Shown piece after piece: positions 1 to 11,809 of a stretch of 64,000 nt of DNA. The notes below the pieces were generated by a model, which saw only the letters and a program-made list of their open reading frames with translations, was not told the origin of the DNA and ran no database searches. Both the position numbers and the translations under genes were made by a program. Source of the DNA: Trichostrongylus colubriformis (lineage: Eukaryota > Nematoda > Chromadorea > Rhabditida > Trichostrongylidae). The stretch is taken from contig OZ022258.1 in assembly GCA_963978905.1 (NCBI GenBank), positions 43,756,591 to 43,820,590 of the forward strand, given 5' to 3'. Every line of letters starts with the position of its first letter. The first letter of the stretch is position 1.

Positions 1-580
1 TACGTTCATGCGGGTATCCCAGAAAATAACTTGAGAGTAGTTCTCTACGGTTCTCATTTAGGCAAGACAATTCCATGTTCGCTAGTGAGCGGGCGTCAAC
101 TTGGTCGTTATTGGCGAGAGGACGTCGAAGGCGTGGCCGAAGCCTAACGGCGTGTTCAGTGGTCTGTCAAAACGTGCCAAACACCTCATCCCTAACTATC
201 AAGCTTAACTCAAAACTTCTGGCAATGAAGTGCTCCATTAAAGGGTAGTTAAAGTAATATCGAGTGATCAGAGTAATCTGAATTTAGATGTAGCATACTC
301 TCTAAGTCGCTCGTTGAAAGGAATCAGTTGTAGCGGGCACCGGGCCATGCAAAAACTCAAAGACACTTTTGGAATAGTTACTGTCGATTGTGGTGTGTGA
401 AAGTGGGAATGAAATGTAATGCAGCAGTAGAGAATAGAGAAAGGAAAGAAAATATAAATAACCCGAAAAAGAACCGTCACCTACAACAAATCTTGATCAA
501 AAACGTGCTTCTGCTCCTTCAAGGGGTGATGCAGACGGCAATAGCAGCTAGGCAGCGTTACCCTACTCTGCAGTGTTATA
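1..580. other. no gene recognised
   Basis: This stretch lies just downstream of the stop codon of the minus-strand gene at 581-1676 and would contain its 3' UTR. Short open frames on both strands lack convincing splice partners. I see no repeat or RNA gene. Confidence 0.4.
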
Positions 581-1676
581 TTAACGTCGCCCACCGTAAA
601 ACGTATCTTTGTGAGGTGGCGATAACTTGTCCAAGGTCTCTCGTCTTTCAAGGTAAGCCCGCCACAGATCATAACTTTGAATCGGCATTTCATTTGAAAA
701 GATGAGATCATTCTTGCCAGCTGTGATCTCCTTCTTCACACCAAGCGGTGTCTTCAAGGCCTATAGAGAGTGGAACAGCGATCTCACGTCACACATCAAT
801 CACACTGTGCAATTACCTATGAGTCTTCAAAAAAAAGTGTTTTTAAAAACGAAGACGTTGACGTTGTATCGAACTGATGATTTCAAGAACTTACGTATTC
901 GGCCTGTTGTATGAATTCATGGCTTTCAAGGGTTTTGCGCACTTTCTCCTTCACTGATAGCCGATCCTTCTTCCAAAATGCTCTTAACAAACGCTGTTTT
1001 TTCGCAGGGAATATTTTTGATAATCTTTCAAATGACTGTATACAAACTTTTTATGTTGAAGCACGATATAAGTTTCGTCGTGTCCCTTCACTACACTTCC
1101 TCTCACTTCTGCTTCTTGGAAAGCCTGGTCCGACATAGTTTTGTTCCATTTCTGCAAACAAAATTTTCGTGCGACGCAGTGGCGAAGTCATGGGAGGGCT
1201 AGTCATAGGGCCGCCGATAAGATGTCGAAGTGTGAAGCGTATCCCAACACTCGTCTGATTGCCATTTGCGTCTTTGTTTCCCGTGTTTCACCTTTCTCGT
1301 GTCTTTATAACAATGACCGTTAGAGGATGAAGTTTTGGCTGAGGTGGATGAATTAAAACTGGGAAGACTGTGCACCTTGCATCTGCCCCCATATTGTCTC
1401 TTTCACTATCTTATTTGAAAAGGAACACTTACTAGATATTGGTGACCAATAGGAACTGGGTGCCTTTCTTTGTACTCGGAAAAGAACTTTATATACAATG
1501 CTCTCAACCACTTGGCGAGATGGCATTCTTGCTCTGAAAGTCATGACTCATTTCTGTCATAAATTGGGCCCTATCTTCTCTAGGAAGTGACACCTTGAAG
1601 TATTGTGAAATCTGTGCTTACCTTGAGCGCTGGCGGTGATCAGCAGAACGGACAGTACAGCGGGAGCGAACAACAT
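581..1676 (-). CDS. small secreted protein of unknown family, five exons, 173 aa
   Basis: Five exons join in phase on the minus strand: 1676-1622, 1533-1433, 1151-1107, 1035-895 and 760-581. Every intron is GT-AG; donors include GTAAGC, GTAAGT and GTGAGA, and the acceptor before exon 2 is TTTCAG. The start is the ATG at 1676, about 40 bp below a TATA box. The stop is the TAA at 581-583. The first 18 residues (MLFAPAVLSVLLITASAQ) form a clear signal peptide with a likely cut near the exon 1/2 border, so the product should be secreted. The mature part is charged and lysine/arginine-rich, with one visible cysteine in the ECHLAKW stretch and a basic C terminus (KDTFYGGRR). I do not recognise the family. 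All exon lengths and phases are consistent with one open reading frame without an internal stop, which random sequence would rarely give. Expression and processing are inferred only from sequence. Confidence 0.75.
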
Positions 1677-1712
1677 TTCGATTGTGGCTGGCTTTGTGAT
1701 CGCTCTTCCTCT

Positions 1713-1720
1713 TTATATAA
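1713..1720 (-). promoter_or_regulatory. TATA box of the secreted-protein gene
   Basis: The minus strand reads TTATATAAAG here, about 37-44 bp upstream of the ATG at 1676. The spacing suits a short 5' leader. Confidence 0.55.
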
Positions 1721-1729
1721 GTATTTGTC

Positions 1730-3150
1730 TTTCTCGTCACCATCATCATTACACTTCAATTGTGGGCAAATGTACATGCGAAAGTCATAAATGGAAATCG
1801 TGCTTGGACGTTTTCAATAACCAACTAAAATGTGCATATCTATGTCTACATCCATACTTCCGCCTTTCCGATTGACTGTTTTTTCTTGAAGCGCTGTAAT
1901 AGAGCTCGGACCGTTGTGTAATACAGTAATGCTGTGAAAGCATCAAAATGCATCGAAAAGTGGTGGCCAACAGTGCAGCTCATCGCGTATCAACTTGATG
2001 AAGCACAGCCTACCCTGGCAAAATCGATTGCTTCGCATCTGTCGAGAATGTGCAGTTTCGGAGTTCTCCGGTGTGTGCAGGACGCTAGGAAACTGTTAGA
2101 TGTGTCCATGCTCATCCCCGCTCATCTTTGATTTCCATGATTTGTACACGATGTCAGCCTATAGGGCGCTTATGAAGCGAGCTAGATTAGTAAGGATGGA
2201 TCGTTTCGAATCTGCTAAGGGTGTGCATTTTCTCGATCGATGTTCTTCGGCCCCCTTTCCTTCTTTTGTCTGAGCCCCTTTCCGAACGCGTTCCAGATCT
2301 CGCGCAGTCTCGAAAATCTGAGACAGCTGAAGCTTTTCCTTTTTGCTCTGTGAATGTTTTAGGCAGCGTTCATACCCCGTGGTGACGGCAGCACGGCGTG
2401 ACTGCGTGTCTTTGCCTCTTCGCCTACTCCACCCTGTCTCGTTGCCTGCGTCGTCTCTGCACCTCCCACGCGCCACTGTGCCTCGCTGCGCTGATTATAA
2501 ATGCGGCCCTAGATAGTTTTTGGTAGCTTTTTTGTCTTCCCTTCGCTTGCAGGACAGTTCTACCCGTGGTCCCATGGAATGTGCCCTCGCAAAGGAAATG
2601 TCGGTGTGAGCTTTTTGTTGAACTGACGAAAGTTTCCAGGCTGTGGAAGAAAGACCTAAAATCTAGAAAATAAGCAAAAAATGACCAAGAACAAGCATCG
2701 TATGGGAATTAATCGAGACGTATTCTCCTTTCTGCAATACACTCTTTCAGCAAGTTTGAAGGCCCCCTCGTCTTTGAAAAAAGGCAGAAGCGGTCTTTGG
2801 GAGAAGGATTTCGAAGCTTCCAAAAACTTTTAAAATGATCACTGACAACTAGAAACAACACGGCACATTTCGCTTTCTAGCTTCTTCTTATCATCTCTGT
2901 TTTTGAGTAGAGTTCCCGCGTACTTCTCGCAACTCTTTTCATCAGCCTTTTTTTAGTGAAAAAAGTGCCCTACACCCACCGAAAAGCGCCAGAAATGCAT
3001 AATCTCGACGAAACAATCGGCCTAACCATGGTGACCTGTGTTCCATCAAGTTAATTCGTGAATTATGCACACAGCTGCACTGATGGCCACCTCTTTTCGA
3101 TGATTTTCGATGCTTTTACAACATTGCTCGTTTCAAGGAAAACAGTCGTT
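1730..3150. other. no gene recognised
   Basis: No exon pair with matching phase and splice sites was found. The 2360-2500 part is GC-rich, with a minus-strand open frame of low-complexity arginine-rich composition that I do not trust. It resembles other GC-rich patches near 15.7 and 49.0 kb, possibly dispersed repeat ends. Confidence 0.3.
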
Positions 3151-3160
3151 CCAGGGGGAG

Positions 3161-3184
3161 GGGGGGGGGGGGGGGGGGGGGGGG
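3161..3184. repeat. poly-G tract
   Basis: An uninterrupted run of about 24 G follows a GGGGGAG lead. On the plus strand it could fold as a G-quadruplex. The length is prone to slippage in sequencing and assembly. Confidence 0.95.
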
Positions 3185-3497
3185 CAGGGCACGTGGCACT
3201 AGAACGGCATCATGAACATTTCAATCGATGATTGAAACCGTTTGAAAATGGTTTGTTCAAAACGTTCAAACATGCTAGCTTCGGCGCGAAAGTGGGGTGG
3301 ATCATCAAACTCCCTTATAACTTGTTACAAGATATAGTTTGATCTCCTGAATAAGAATATAGCATCATTACGCATGAAGAACATAATCATGTCGCTTTGT
3401 GGTAGTTTAATCCATGTTTCTTCGAATGATCCCGCACTTTATCAACGTTTCCACGGTCGCCAGGCAGTTTCGTGCTCTACCAATGCGATATTCCTAC

Positions 3498-3902
3498 TCA
3501 GGAGGTCAAACTACTCTTTGGGCAGGTATCTGAGCCAAATCGGAAGGCCCTCCAGAAGTCTCCAGGGTTGCTTCGAGTAAACAGTGCCATCACATGGACA
3601 TTGTGCGCTTCTTCCAGAAGATCAATCAGCTGACAAGACTGACGAACTGAACTCTTTGCAGTACAATGTGACGCTGTCGGATTTCGTGAAGGATTGACAT
3701 ACAAAATATGTTTTCGAAAGAAAATTTCGCATAAAATTACTTTGAGGCAGACCCATTTAGCATGGTCTAAACGATGCTGCGGCATAGCAGACTGCACTAC
3801 ATATAGACATGAATACCCACTGAACGCAAAAGGATTGGTTAGCCCGTCGTGTTGCAACTGAGGCACCGCAAGCTCATACCGTAGCCAAAATAGCCTCGTC
3901 AT
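3498..3902 (-). CDS. hypothetical open frame, 134 aa
   Basis: A single ATG-started frame of 134 codons on the minus strand. Its C-terminal third (around LLEEAHNVHVMALFTRSNPG) has ordinary protein-like composition and may be part of a real exon. I see no signal peptide, clear domain or supporting splice partner. It could equally be a chance open frame in AT-rich DNA. Confidence 0.2.
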   Translation of the reverse strand: MTRLFWLRYELAVPQLQHDGLTNPFAFSGYSCLYVVQSAMPQHRLDHAKWVCLKVILCEIFFRKHILYVNPSRNPTASHCTAKSSVRQSCQLIDLLEEAHNVHVMALFTRSNPGDFWRAFRFGSDTCPKSSLTS

Positions 3903-5224
3903 GGTGTTTTTAATACCTGATAATTAATTTATATTGCGCAACTCGGGAATTCAGCACCTTATTCCTAATCAAGCTGTTTTTAGTAAGAGTACCACTTGTA
4001 CTATTAAATACCACCTGTTTTTATTGATTTTCTGGTTACACAAGAACACGAGAAAACCAGGCCAAATGCTTCAACATAACAGGTACAGAAGACAATTACT
4101 TGAGTAGACGAAGAAGTCTGAGTGCTGGGATGATATCTGAAGAAAAGAAGTTTCGAAGAAAAGAAATACCGGACTTCATGTAATGATGTACCCAAGAACC
4201 CTGCTAACATAAGATCGTAGAGCAAGGCTGAAATGGTAACAGTTGAGCCATTGAGCAAATGTTTATTCTCAAAGCAAATATGCAGCCACTTTTATTCACG
4301 TTGAAGCTAAATTTTCTAACAAACCAAGACATTTCCTATTGTACTCCAAGGTTCTCGTGCATCCGCTTCCGCTCCGGTATGAAATGTCGAGGCACAGCAT
4401 GCGCAATGATAGAAGACACTGATGTCGGTGCTAGCACGATACCAGAAAGTATGGCCGCTTTGTTCTCGAACGATTCTGCGAGCGTTCTTTTACGAGTCCG
4501 TTCGCACAGATGAAATGAAAATAAGGCATTTTATGTTTTTTCCAACTCTGAGGATGCCGCGCGCTTTAGGGCAAGGTAGATCGGGAGTCAAGGATTCTTT
4601 TTATAGGGGTGGGGGTGGTATTTGAGCGAACACGAGGGTCGTACATGCAGAGGTCAGCAACAAACACTAGAGTCCACGCTTCCAGTAAAAAGATGAGAAG
4701 CAAGGTGTATTACACAGCAAACTCTTTCAAAAAAATGTTAATGAATATCTCTTTGCTTCCTATCTCAGGAACACGTAGCAATAAAACCATGCAACAATGC
4801 AGTCTGACAGCAGCTACTTTTAGTACAAAAAGAGAGGGTCTTGTTGGTTGTTTGTAGGTTGAGCAGAAAAGAAATACGATCTACGCTATTACCAGCTCCT
4901 GGGAAATTAGCGAAAGCTTCATTCAAGTCGCAACCCTTTCAGACGATAGGATCTGCTGCATTTCATCAAACTCTGACTCGTGTTTTTTGATTTTTTTGAT
5001 CTTCCTGATTTTTTTCTCGTGACTGTGATGCAATCCACTTTTGCAACACTGCCCATACAGCCTCTGACGGCCCAATCAGCTATGACCAGCATAAAATTTT
5101 GCTTGATTATTTTCACCCCTGAATCCAACCTACAAGAACACACCTCATAACATGAGCAAAATTTGTAACACCTTTCTGCACAAACGGGTTGTTGAAGGGA
5201 ATTCATATTGTGTGGTACCCTTAC

Positions 5225-5351
5225 ATATTCCGTTTTCTCCCGCGTTCCCAAGCTCTTCGTATTCAAGAACCGAAATGTCATTACCATCAGAATCCCTTCC
5301 GGGGCGAGTTCGAAACATGAAAAACCACAATTCGGATGACAATAGCGTTGA
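5225..5351 (-). CDS. candidate internal exon
   Basis: On the minus strand a good acceptor (TTGCTGCTCAG) is followed by 127 nt, 42 codons plus one base, ending at a consensus donor (GTAAGG). The frame is open and includes the acidic stretch DISVLEYEELGNAGENGI. No flanking exon could be joined confidently: the nearest downstream acceptor gives a stop after a few codons. Function unknown. Confidence 0.3.
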
Positions 5352-5883
5352 CTGAGCAGCAAGAGCTCAGTAACCCGGAACGTCAACTCTTAGAAAGCCT
5401 CCCACCACGGATATTAGCACTGTTGTTTAGGCACACCTTAATGCCGTAGGCGTTCCGCTCGATGGCGCTGACTCGCTGCTTCATATTTTCTAGTAGACCA
5501 CAGCTTGCTTCCACTTACATAGGAACTTTTCAATAAGCTCACCCATTACTTTTACCTCTTTCATCGCAATCTATTCTATGGTTGTATGATTGGTTAAGAT
5601 CCACGAGCGAAGTGCACCAATATGTGGCGATTCAGTGGATTTTATTGTGAGTGTATGCGAGGAGTAGAAAGAGAATGGGATAATAATGTATTGATTAAGT
5701 AAATATAGAGCAGAATTCAACGTCCCGCTTGGGACGTTGATCGATGGGAGAGTGCGGACCATTTCTTCAGTGGTCCGCATGACCCCGTATCACTTGAGTA
5801 GGGGACGCCATCATAGAACGGCTTCTCACACACCGAGACGACGAGGGACCGTCGTAATCGACGAAAATACATAGTAACTCCTT

Positions 5884-5904
5884 CCCCCCCCCCCCCCCCC
5901 CCCC
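5884..5904. repeat. poly-C tract
   Basis: About 21 consecutive C residues, followed by GCCC. The minus strand is a G-run like the one at 3.16 kb. Confidence 0.95.
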
Positions 5905-6267
5905 GCCCATCGCTCCCCCTCCCGTGTACACGCTTGATAGGATGAAAAAACGGAATTAGAAGGGTAATAATCGAGAAGTTAGAAAGTGGGAGGAAGAGAT
6001 CCACCTAACGTTTTTCAATAAGAGGCTACAATGTGGAAACTCGATCCATTAACGGGCGCTTGGTGGAAATGCTACGCGTAAGGATCCTTTCAATTGAACT
6101 TAGCGACGCGCTACCGTCGCACCCACAGTTGTCTTATACTGAGAATGAAAGGAAATGAATTATAACTCATCATCAAAGCTATTCTTTTAGTCGATAGCAC
6201 AACCCACAAATGCTTTTCGATCCATACAGTCGTACATCAATTTCGGTGCAAACTCCTTACGACATTT

Positions 6268-6494
6268 CTGAAAATAGATATCAGCATGTGCCTGCAGTTC
6301 CTGCTAATCGTGTGTGTGTGAAAAGCCATTGTCTGGAAATAGATCTCAGTATGTGTCTGTAGTTTTATATTGACACTTCCTGCTAATCGCGTGTTTGTGA
6401 AAAGCCATTGTCTGAAAATAGATCTCAGTATGTGCCTGCAGTTTTATTTTGAAACTCCCTGCTGATCGCGTGTGTGTGAAAAGCCACTGTCTGA
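6268..6494. repeat. tandem repeat, about 79-bp unit, nearly three copies
   Basis: The unit includes GAAAAGCCATTGTCTG, an AATAGATCTCAGTATGTG core and a CTGCTAATCGCGTGTG tail. The first copy is shortened internally, and the copies differ by a few substitutions. No coding frame runs through it. Confidence 0.85.
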
Positions 6495-8360
6495 GGATCT
6501 TAATGCCATCGATTTTCCATATGTGGGCTATGTTTGGACGTACTACGGAATTTCATGGGGTTGTTAAACTCAAGAGATTCGATTTTAAACCTGGATTCTG
6601 GGCTGTGAAGAGTGATATTGAACCGACCTTTGCACACATATTCCTGCGTCAGTGGTGCACTCATGATTATCGACAAATTGTCCGATCCGAAGCTCACAGT
6701 TTCATCTGAAATGCCTTTATTTCATGTTGTTGCATGCTGCTGTATTCGCGGGTTATCGATAACTGAATTTACTTGTGCTGAAACTCGGGCAATTCGACCA
6801 AAGACCAGGAATGGGAACGATCTCTCTGGAGAATTAGTGGAAGTAAGAATCACTGCATTGATTATCATGTGAAGGGTGATTCTTTGAGAAACTCCTTTGA
6901 CCTGATTTTGAAAGAGCAGTTTATGGCGTCGCGCTCAGTAACTGGGGATAATATAAAAAGAAAAAATACCGAGGAAAACCTTCAAAAATCATCGAAATAA
7001 GGACATCCCAAGCTGCGGCCTCGGCAACAACTGCTCAGAAGTGAGTGTTTTGTAAGGTTTTGCGAAATCTGCGGGAAATGGTGAGGATACATGCCGATTG
7101 GGCGAATTGTGGGCTCTACGTTTTTTGTGGGAATGCACAATTGCGAAATGTGCGGATTGGCATTTGTAAATACATATCGATCGGCAAGTTCCGAAAAAAC
7201 GAGAGGATTGGAGAAATGAAGATTACTCATTTCCACAAAAACACAAATTTCGTGTTTGTCCCAATCGATACCCATCGAATTCCGCAAAAACGCAATCCAC
7301 CACTATGAATTTGTCCTAACGTGGCTTTTACTATCAGACTTCCTTCTATCTTAACATATCGCAGTAGGTAAGGAGCGTCTTCTGCCACGCAGTTGCCACG
7401 CAGTGGAACGCTGCTTACAAAAATGAAAATCAATACTGCAAAATGGCGCTATGAAGCGAGTTAGGAAGAGCAAGGTTTGCCTGCAACTACTCATCGGCGG
7501 GCAGTGTGTCGCCTGTGGGGTTAACTCTCAGTCAGAATCGGCCGATGCTGCCGAGTGTACATAGTGCGCTCCACAGTGAGATGTTAGGTTTGCTCCCCGC
7601 TGACGCCCAAGTTTTTGCGATCTATGTTCTAGCTATAATGTATGCATCAAATTGAATCTTTGACTTTTTTAATAGCACCTGACGTATGTAACCGTATGAG
7701 TCTTATTGTTTGAGCCTGAATACTTCCGTCAACAAAGTAAGTGTGATATATCGAGGGACCGAACCACTCAAGGAGACGATTTCTAGCCTCTCAAGGTTTT
7801 GACACTGATTTCGAAGAAGTGCGCTGGCCATGGATGCATAGGTGGCAATGCCTTCGCGAAGGAGAAGGCAGGTATTCCTGCCACAAAAACATTGACTGGT
7901 TCCTTCTAGGGCTTGTTACAAGCAGTTGCTGCGATCGAAATATTTTCTACGTTTGCGTTTGTGATTTTTCCTGCATTTGTCAGGATGATTCTTTCATCTA
8001 CTGGAAGAGGGGTTAGTGATCCATGGACATTACACTTCACCGACGTCAGGCTCAAATTAACGACCCGCGAAGTATGGCAAAGTGCAGCTAATCTTGGGAC
8101 TGCTCTCGATGTGCATTTTTTGTCGAGGGAACCCACCCTGAGTCATACTCTCTCTGCCATACACTGCATTTGCATGGTTGCTGTCACGAAAGTATAGATT
8201 ATGTAGTGTTAAGGGTGACAGAATCGCTGATGCATCTTCGATTTTGGTGGTTGCCACCCAGCCTGCGAAAAGATGTTACAAGAATAAATTGTAACCAGTC
8301 TCCTCTACCTTCGAAGCTTCGGAAGCCCTCCAGTCACAGTAATTGCTGACAGCAACGATG
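6495..8360. other. no gene recognised
   Basis: Several 60-100 codon frames overlap on both strands, but none carries a recognisable domain, signal peptide or phase-compatible splice sites. Confidence 0.3.
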
Positions 8361-8362
8361 TA

Positions 8363-9271
8363 CAGGGTGTCATAGAATTATGGGTGCCTGAGTTCGTGTT
8401 TCTTCGTATTCTTCTACACAAACTATATCAATTCTTTTCCTTTCATTTGCTGCTCAGTGGGTGCACAGAATCTTCTTCATTACGCGATGCTTTTCGGGAT
8501 GAAGGTCATGTTATTTTTAAGATTTTAAAAGCATTCCAAATGCACTCGTGGTCATTTGCTTTAACGGTGACCCGCATCTCACTGTGCTTTTGTTCGAACG
8601 AAAAAATTTTCACGAGCTGAACCGTTGAAGGCAGTCCATCGCGGCCAACAACGCCTTCTGTGGTACATCATGCCGAAAGAATGTTTAGATACCAGTAAGC
8701 GGATCCTTCTAATGATTTGTGGTTCAATGATGACGGTTGGTTTTCGTCGATTCCGACGTAAAGCTTGCGGGAATGTGAACATGAATAACATGCTGCAAGA
8801 CATATTGAAGCACTGTCCACATTAGTACTCCGGAACAATAATTGGTGAGTTTGGAGGCATTGGGCTCTAGAGCTAAGAATCGAACTGATTCAAAGGTGCT
8901 GCCGACCCTATCTGTCCGAACTGATCACTTTCTGAAGAGTCCGTCAAACCTTCCAAAACATGATTCTGTTGATCTCCTTCCGCGGTTCTCAACTGAAGCA
9001 AGGTCTGTCGAGTCAGTCATTTTGGTATGGAGTTACAGAAAGTAGCCCTGGGAAAGATTTGTTAAGGAATGTATGGATATGCTTCAGTGTCAAGTGGGTT
9101 GAGTGATGGAGTCTTTAGGTATGTATTCTTGTCAAAGCAAGGCACCTTATGTTATGCTGTGCCTTGTTATACATGATGTAAGTGAAGTTATGAATGGGTT
9201 GATTTTTTATTTACTCTATTGAGGCCAACAATATTGCAGTACATTGGTGCCCGTGATTTTGGGACACCCTG
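8363..9271 (+). mobile_element. decayed Tc1/mariner-type element
   Basis: The ends are inverted (CAGGGTGTC at the left, GACACCCTG at the right) and each is flanked by TA. That is the usual hallmark of Tc1/mariner elements with CAGGGTGTCC-like ends. The interior contains short pieces of transposase-like reading around 8620-8830 (for example VNMNNMLQDILKHC, resembling the segment between the second and third catalytic aspartates). These pieces are interrupted by stops and frame changes. No intact transposase remains. Confidence 0.6.
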
Positions 9272-9555
9272 TAAACAAAATATGATCAGTGTATATTCTG
9301 CCTTTCTTATCTAGCTCTATGCTTTCTCACGTGTTCACGTCGTAGAATGTCCGGGTTTGAACTACCCTAGAAGGCTGTCTGAATGCAGGCACCGGAATTC
9401 GACGGCGTTCGGGACCTCTGACGGCTACGTTAAGGGCGCAAGTTATTGCATGTTCGATTCTAGACTTTTCCCAAACAAAACAATTACTTGCTGAAAAATG
9501 TCTTTTATGTACGACATACAAAATCGCTTTTCCTGTTACTGTAATTACATTTAAG

Positions 9556-10552
9556 TCATTCTTGAACGGATACACATTCAAGTTCAAGCAGTATGTGGCT
9601 GAGTTCTCGTTCATGAAGTGAGGCATTTGGCAGCATCGCACCGGCCAGATTCTGAAGAAGAGAAACTTGTGTGTTGAACGAGATTCCCATATCAATGACA
9701 GCATCACGTACCGCACAGGTTTTGAAGTCATGAAGCGCTTTTCTGATGGCATCGAGAACTTCGTGCAGGGCTTCGGTGACGGATGGATCTGATTTGGCCA
9801 GTCGACGTAGACGGGTGCTGTCCGATTCGGCACTCATCTAGGGTACAGAGCGGTGAAGTAGACGATCACTAAATCCTAGCTTTTTCCTAAAAAGCTCGTA
9901 CCTGAGCCTCTTGCTTCAGGCGCAGCTCCTCAAACCTTTCCAGTAGGTCACGATAAAGCTGAAATAGAAATGATTGTAGTTTCACAGCCTACAGTCAATT
10001 CAGCGCAAATCACCTTACTCATCTCTTTGAGTGCGGTACGCTCATCAATATGCAGATCGCTTTTCTCTTTTTTCCGCCTTCTTGCGTCGGTGGACTCAGC
10101 CGAAGGCTTCTCGGAGGATTTTCCCAAGTCGATAGATTCAGCCGAAGGCTTGTCTATGGATTTTTTCTCGTCGGTTGACTCAGCCGAAAGCTTGTCTTTA
10201 GATTTTCTCACGTCGGTGGATTCAGCCAAAGGCTTTTCTGTGGATTGTTTCTCTTTGGATGTCTTAAATACCATCTTCTCTTGGTACGTGAGATCATTGT
10301 AGGAGTCCGCTTTCTGCGTGCTGTCCACCTTGGCGTTGTCCTCTTCTGCAGATGCTCCCTTCTTCTTCTGCTGCTGTCTATGCCGCTTTCGTGCGGCCTC
10401 CTCTTCTTGCATGATCAGGCTTTCCTCTCTTTGGACTCTTTGCTGCTTGAGTCGTCGAGCAAGAGGCGAGGATGGTCTGATGAATCGATAGACAGATGAG
10501 TTTCACCTATCCTGCGAGCCCACTCTACGCACGCCAGGAGATGATTGGCAAC
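9556..10552 (-). CDS. lysine/glutamate-rich coiled-coil-like protein with 14-aa repeats, 3' part
   Basis: Three minus-strand exons join in phase: about 10476-10014, 9958-9902 (19 codons, LYRDLLERFEELRLKQEAQ) and 9837-9556, ending in TGA at 9556-9558. The introns are GT-AG with acceptors TTTCAG and CCCTAG. The first exon is very basic and acidic (QEEEAARKRHRQQQKKK) and then holds four copies of a 42-bp unit coding for KPSAESTD-type 14-mers. The C-terminal exon is helical-looking, without cysteine clusters or membrane segments. The 5' end is unresolved. Upstream sequence 10552-10420 is open in a different frame (ACVEWARRIGETHLSID), and the only intron that would join the frames is about 30 bp, too short to be comfortable. 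A missed exon, an indel or a short intron are all possible. A cytoskeletal or scaffold role is only a guess; the family is not recognised. Confidence 0.6.
10090..10255 (-). repeat. 42-bp in-frame tandem repeat, four units
   Basis: Each unit encodes a 14-residue block centred on SAESTD or SAESID with flanking lysines. The copies differ by substitutions but keep the frame, which points to coding constraint rather than satellite DNA. Confidence 0.75.
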
Positions 10553-10909
10553 TTGATTGTTATCGGTGGAAGGATATCACTGTGTGCTAGTCATTACCCA
10601 TAGCACATTGGGTATAACACTGAACGCACACTCCCATTCCAGCAGAGATGATCAAGGTGACAGCTCCCTCCTAATAGAATGTGCCTTCAAATAACCTTTA
10701 ATGAACTGTATTATGGAGCCGTTAATCATTCATGGCCTTTTTTTAGCGGGTACACTTTAGATTTGCTGCGTTATTCTATGTGATTCGTTGGAACTATCAA
10801 GGCTAGCCAGTTTAGGAGAGTAGCGTAAGGCGCAGTATCTGGCAACGCTAATTTATAAGCGATGATAAGCATTCGGCAGGTAGGGTTATGAAAGTGCCTG
10901 TGATATGTA

Positions 10910-11805
10910 TTAGGTTGAGTCAGTATGGATCAGACAAATTGACAAACTTTTTCGTTATCGTTCAACTTTTCGACGACAAATGGGATTCACGTGAAATATG
11001 CTTCATCATTATCGATGACCTCCTGCCACAGATTACGCAGATCGTGGATGCCCTTGCTCCAGGAAGCCGGGGACTGGATCTCGAAGAAGTTCTAGAGTGC
11101 CTTCTTAACGTCGTCGCTAGTTTTGAAGTCTTGGCCGTCCAGGTGGCGTTGGAGGTGAGAGAAAAGGTGGGAATCCAAAAGGGCTAGGTCTGGGAAGTAT
11201 GCTGGGTGTGGAAGCACGGTGCAACTGTACAACAGCAGCTCGGCCTTGGTCGATCTTGCGAAGTGCGGTCTGTGGAAGTAGACACGTTGTCGTGCTGGAA
11301 GTAGACATGTGACCGCCGCCGTAGCGAACTTTGGACTTGGCCTTCAATTCTCGTAATTGACGAACGTAGACGTCGGCGGATACTGTGGTATCTTCATCGA
11401 GCAGCTCCCAGTACTCTACGCCGTGTACGCTCCACCAACCGCGGTTTTCGTCTTCGATGGAATAGTCGCCTGACGCAAACTTCGAATGCTACAACTACAG
11501 TGTACTTCTGCCGGGGGCATGCTCCTTGTGAAGTTCCTTCATTCGTCTGTCGATATCTGCGGGTTCTTGGCCAGATAGCGATAGATAGAGTATGACGTGG
11601 CGGATGTGGTCTCTTCACGGCTTGAAATCGTGCGGCATGGTGGCGGAATGAAACTAGTTTGGAGAGATTACTTGACAACACTTCAAAGAGCTTCTCATAT
11701 TCATTCCAACGGTACCTCGCGCGTAAATTTTCGTTAACTTTTGCTGAGCTATGATCTCTAGAAATCATCACTACCATTTGTCCGAGCCATATCGACTCAA
11801 CCTAA
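10910..11805 (-). mobile_element. internally deleted mariner element
   Basis: Terminal inverted repeats of about 28 bp (TTAGGTTGAGTC at the left, its complement at the right) are flanked by TA on both sides. On the minus strand, fragments of a mariner transposase can be read in order: a WELLDEDTTVSADVYVRQLR block, then VLPHPAYFPDLALLDSHLF (the usual SPDLAPSDYHLF block), then a C-terminal WSKGIHDLRNRWQEVIDND. Frame changes and stops separate the blocks. At about 0.9 kb it is shorter than a typical 1.3-kb mariner. Non-functional. Confidence 0.85.
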
Positions 11806-11809
11806 TAGT

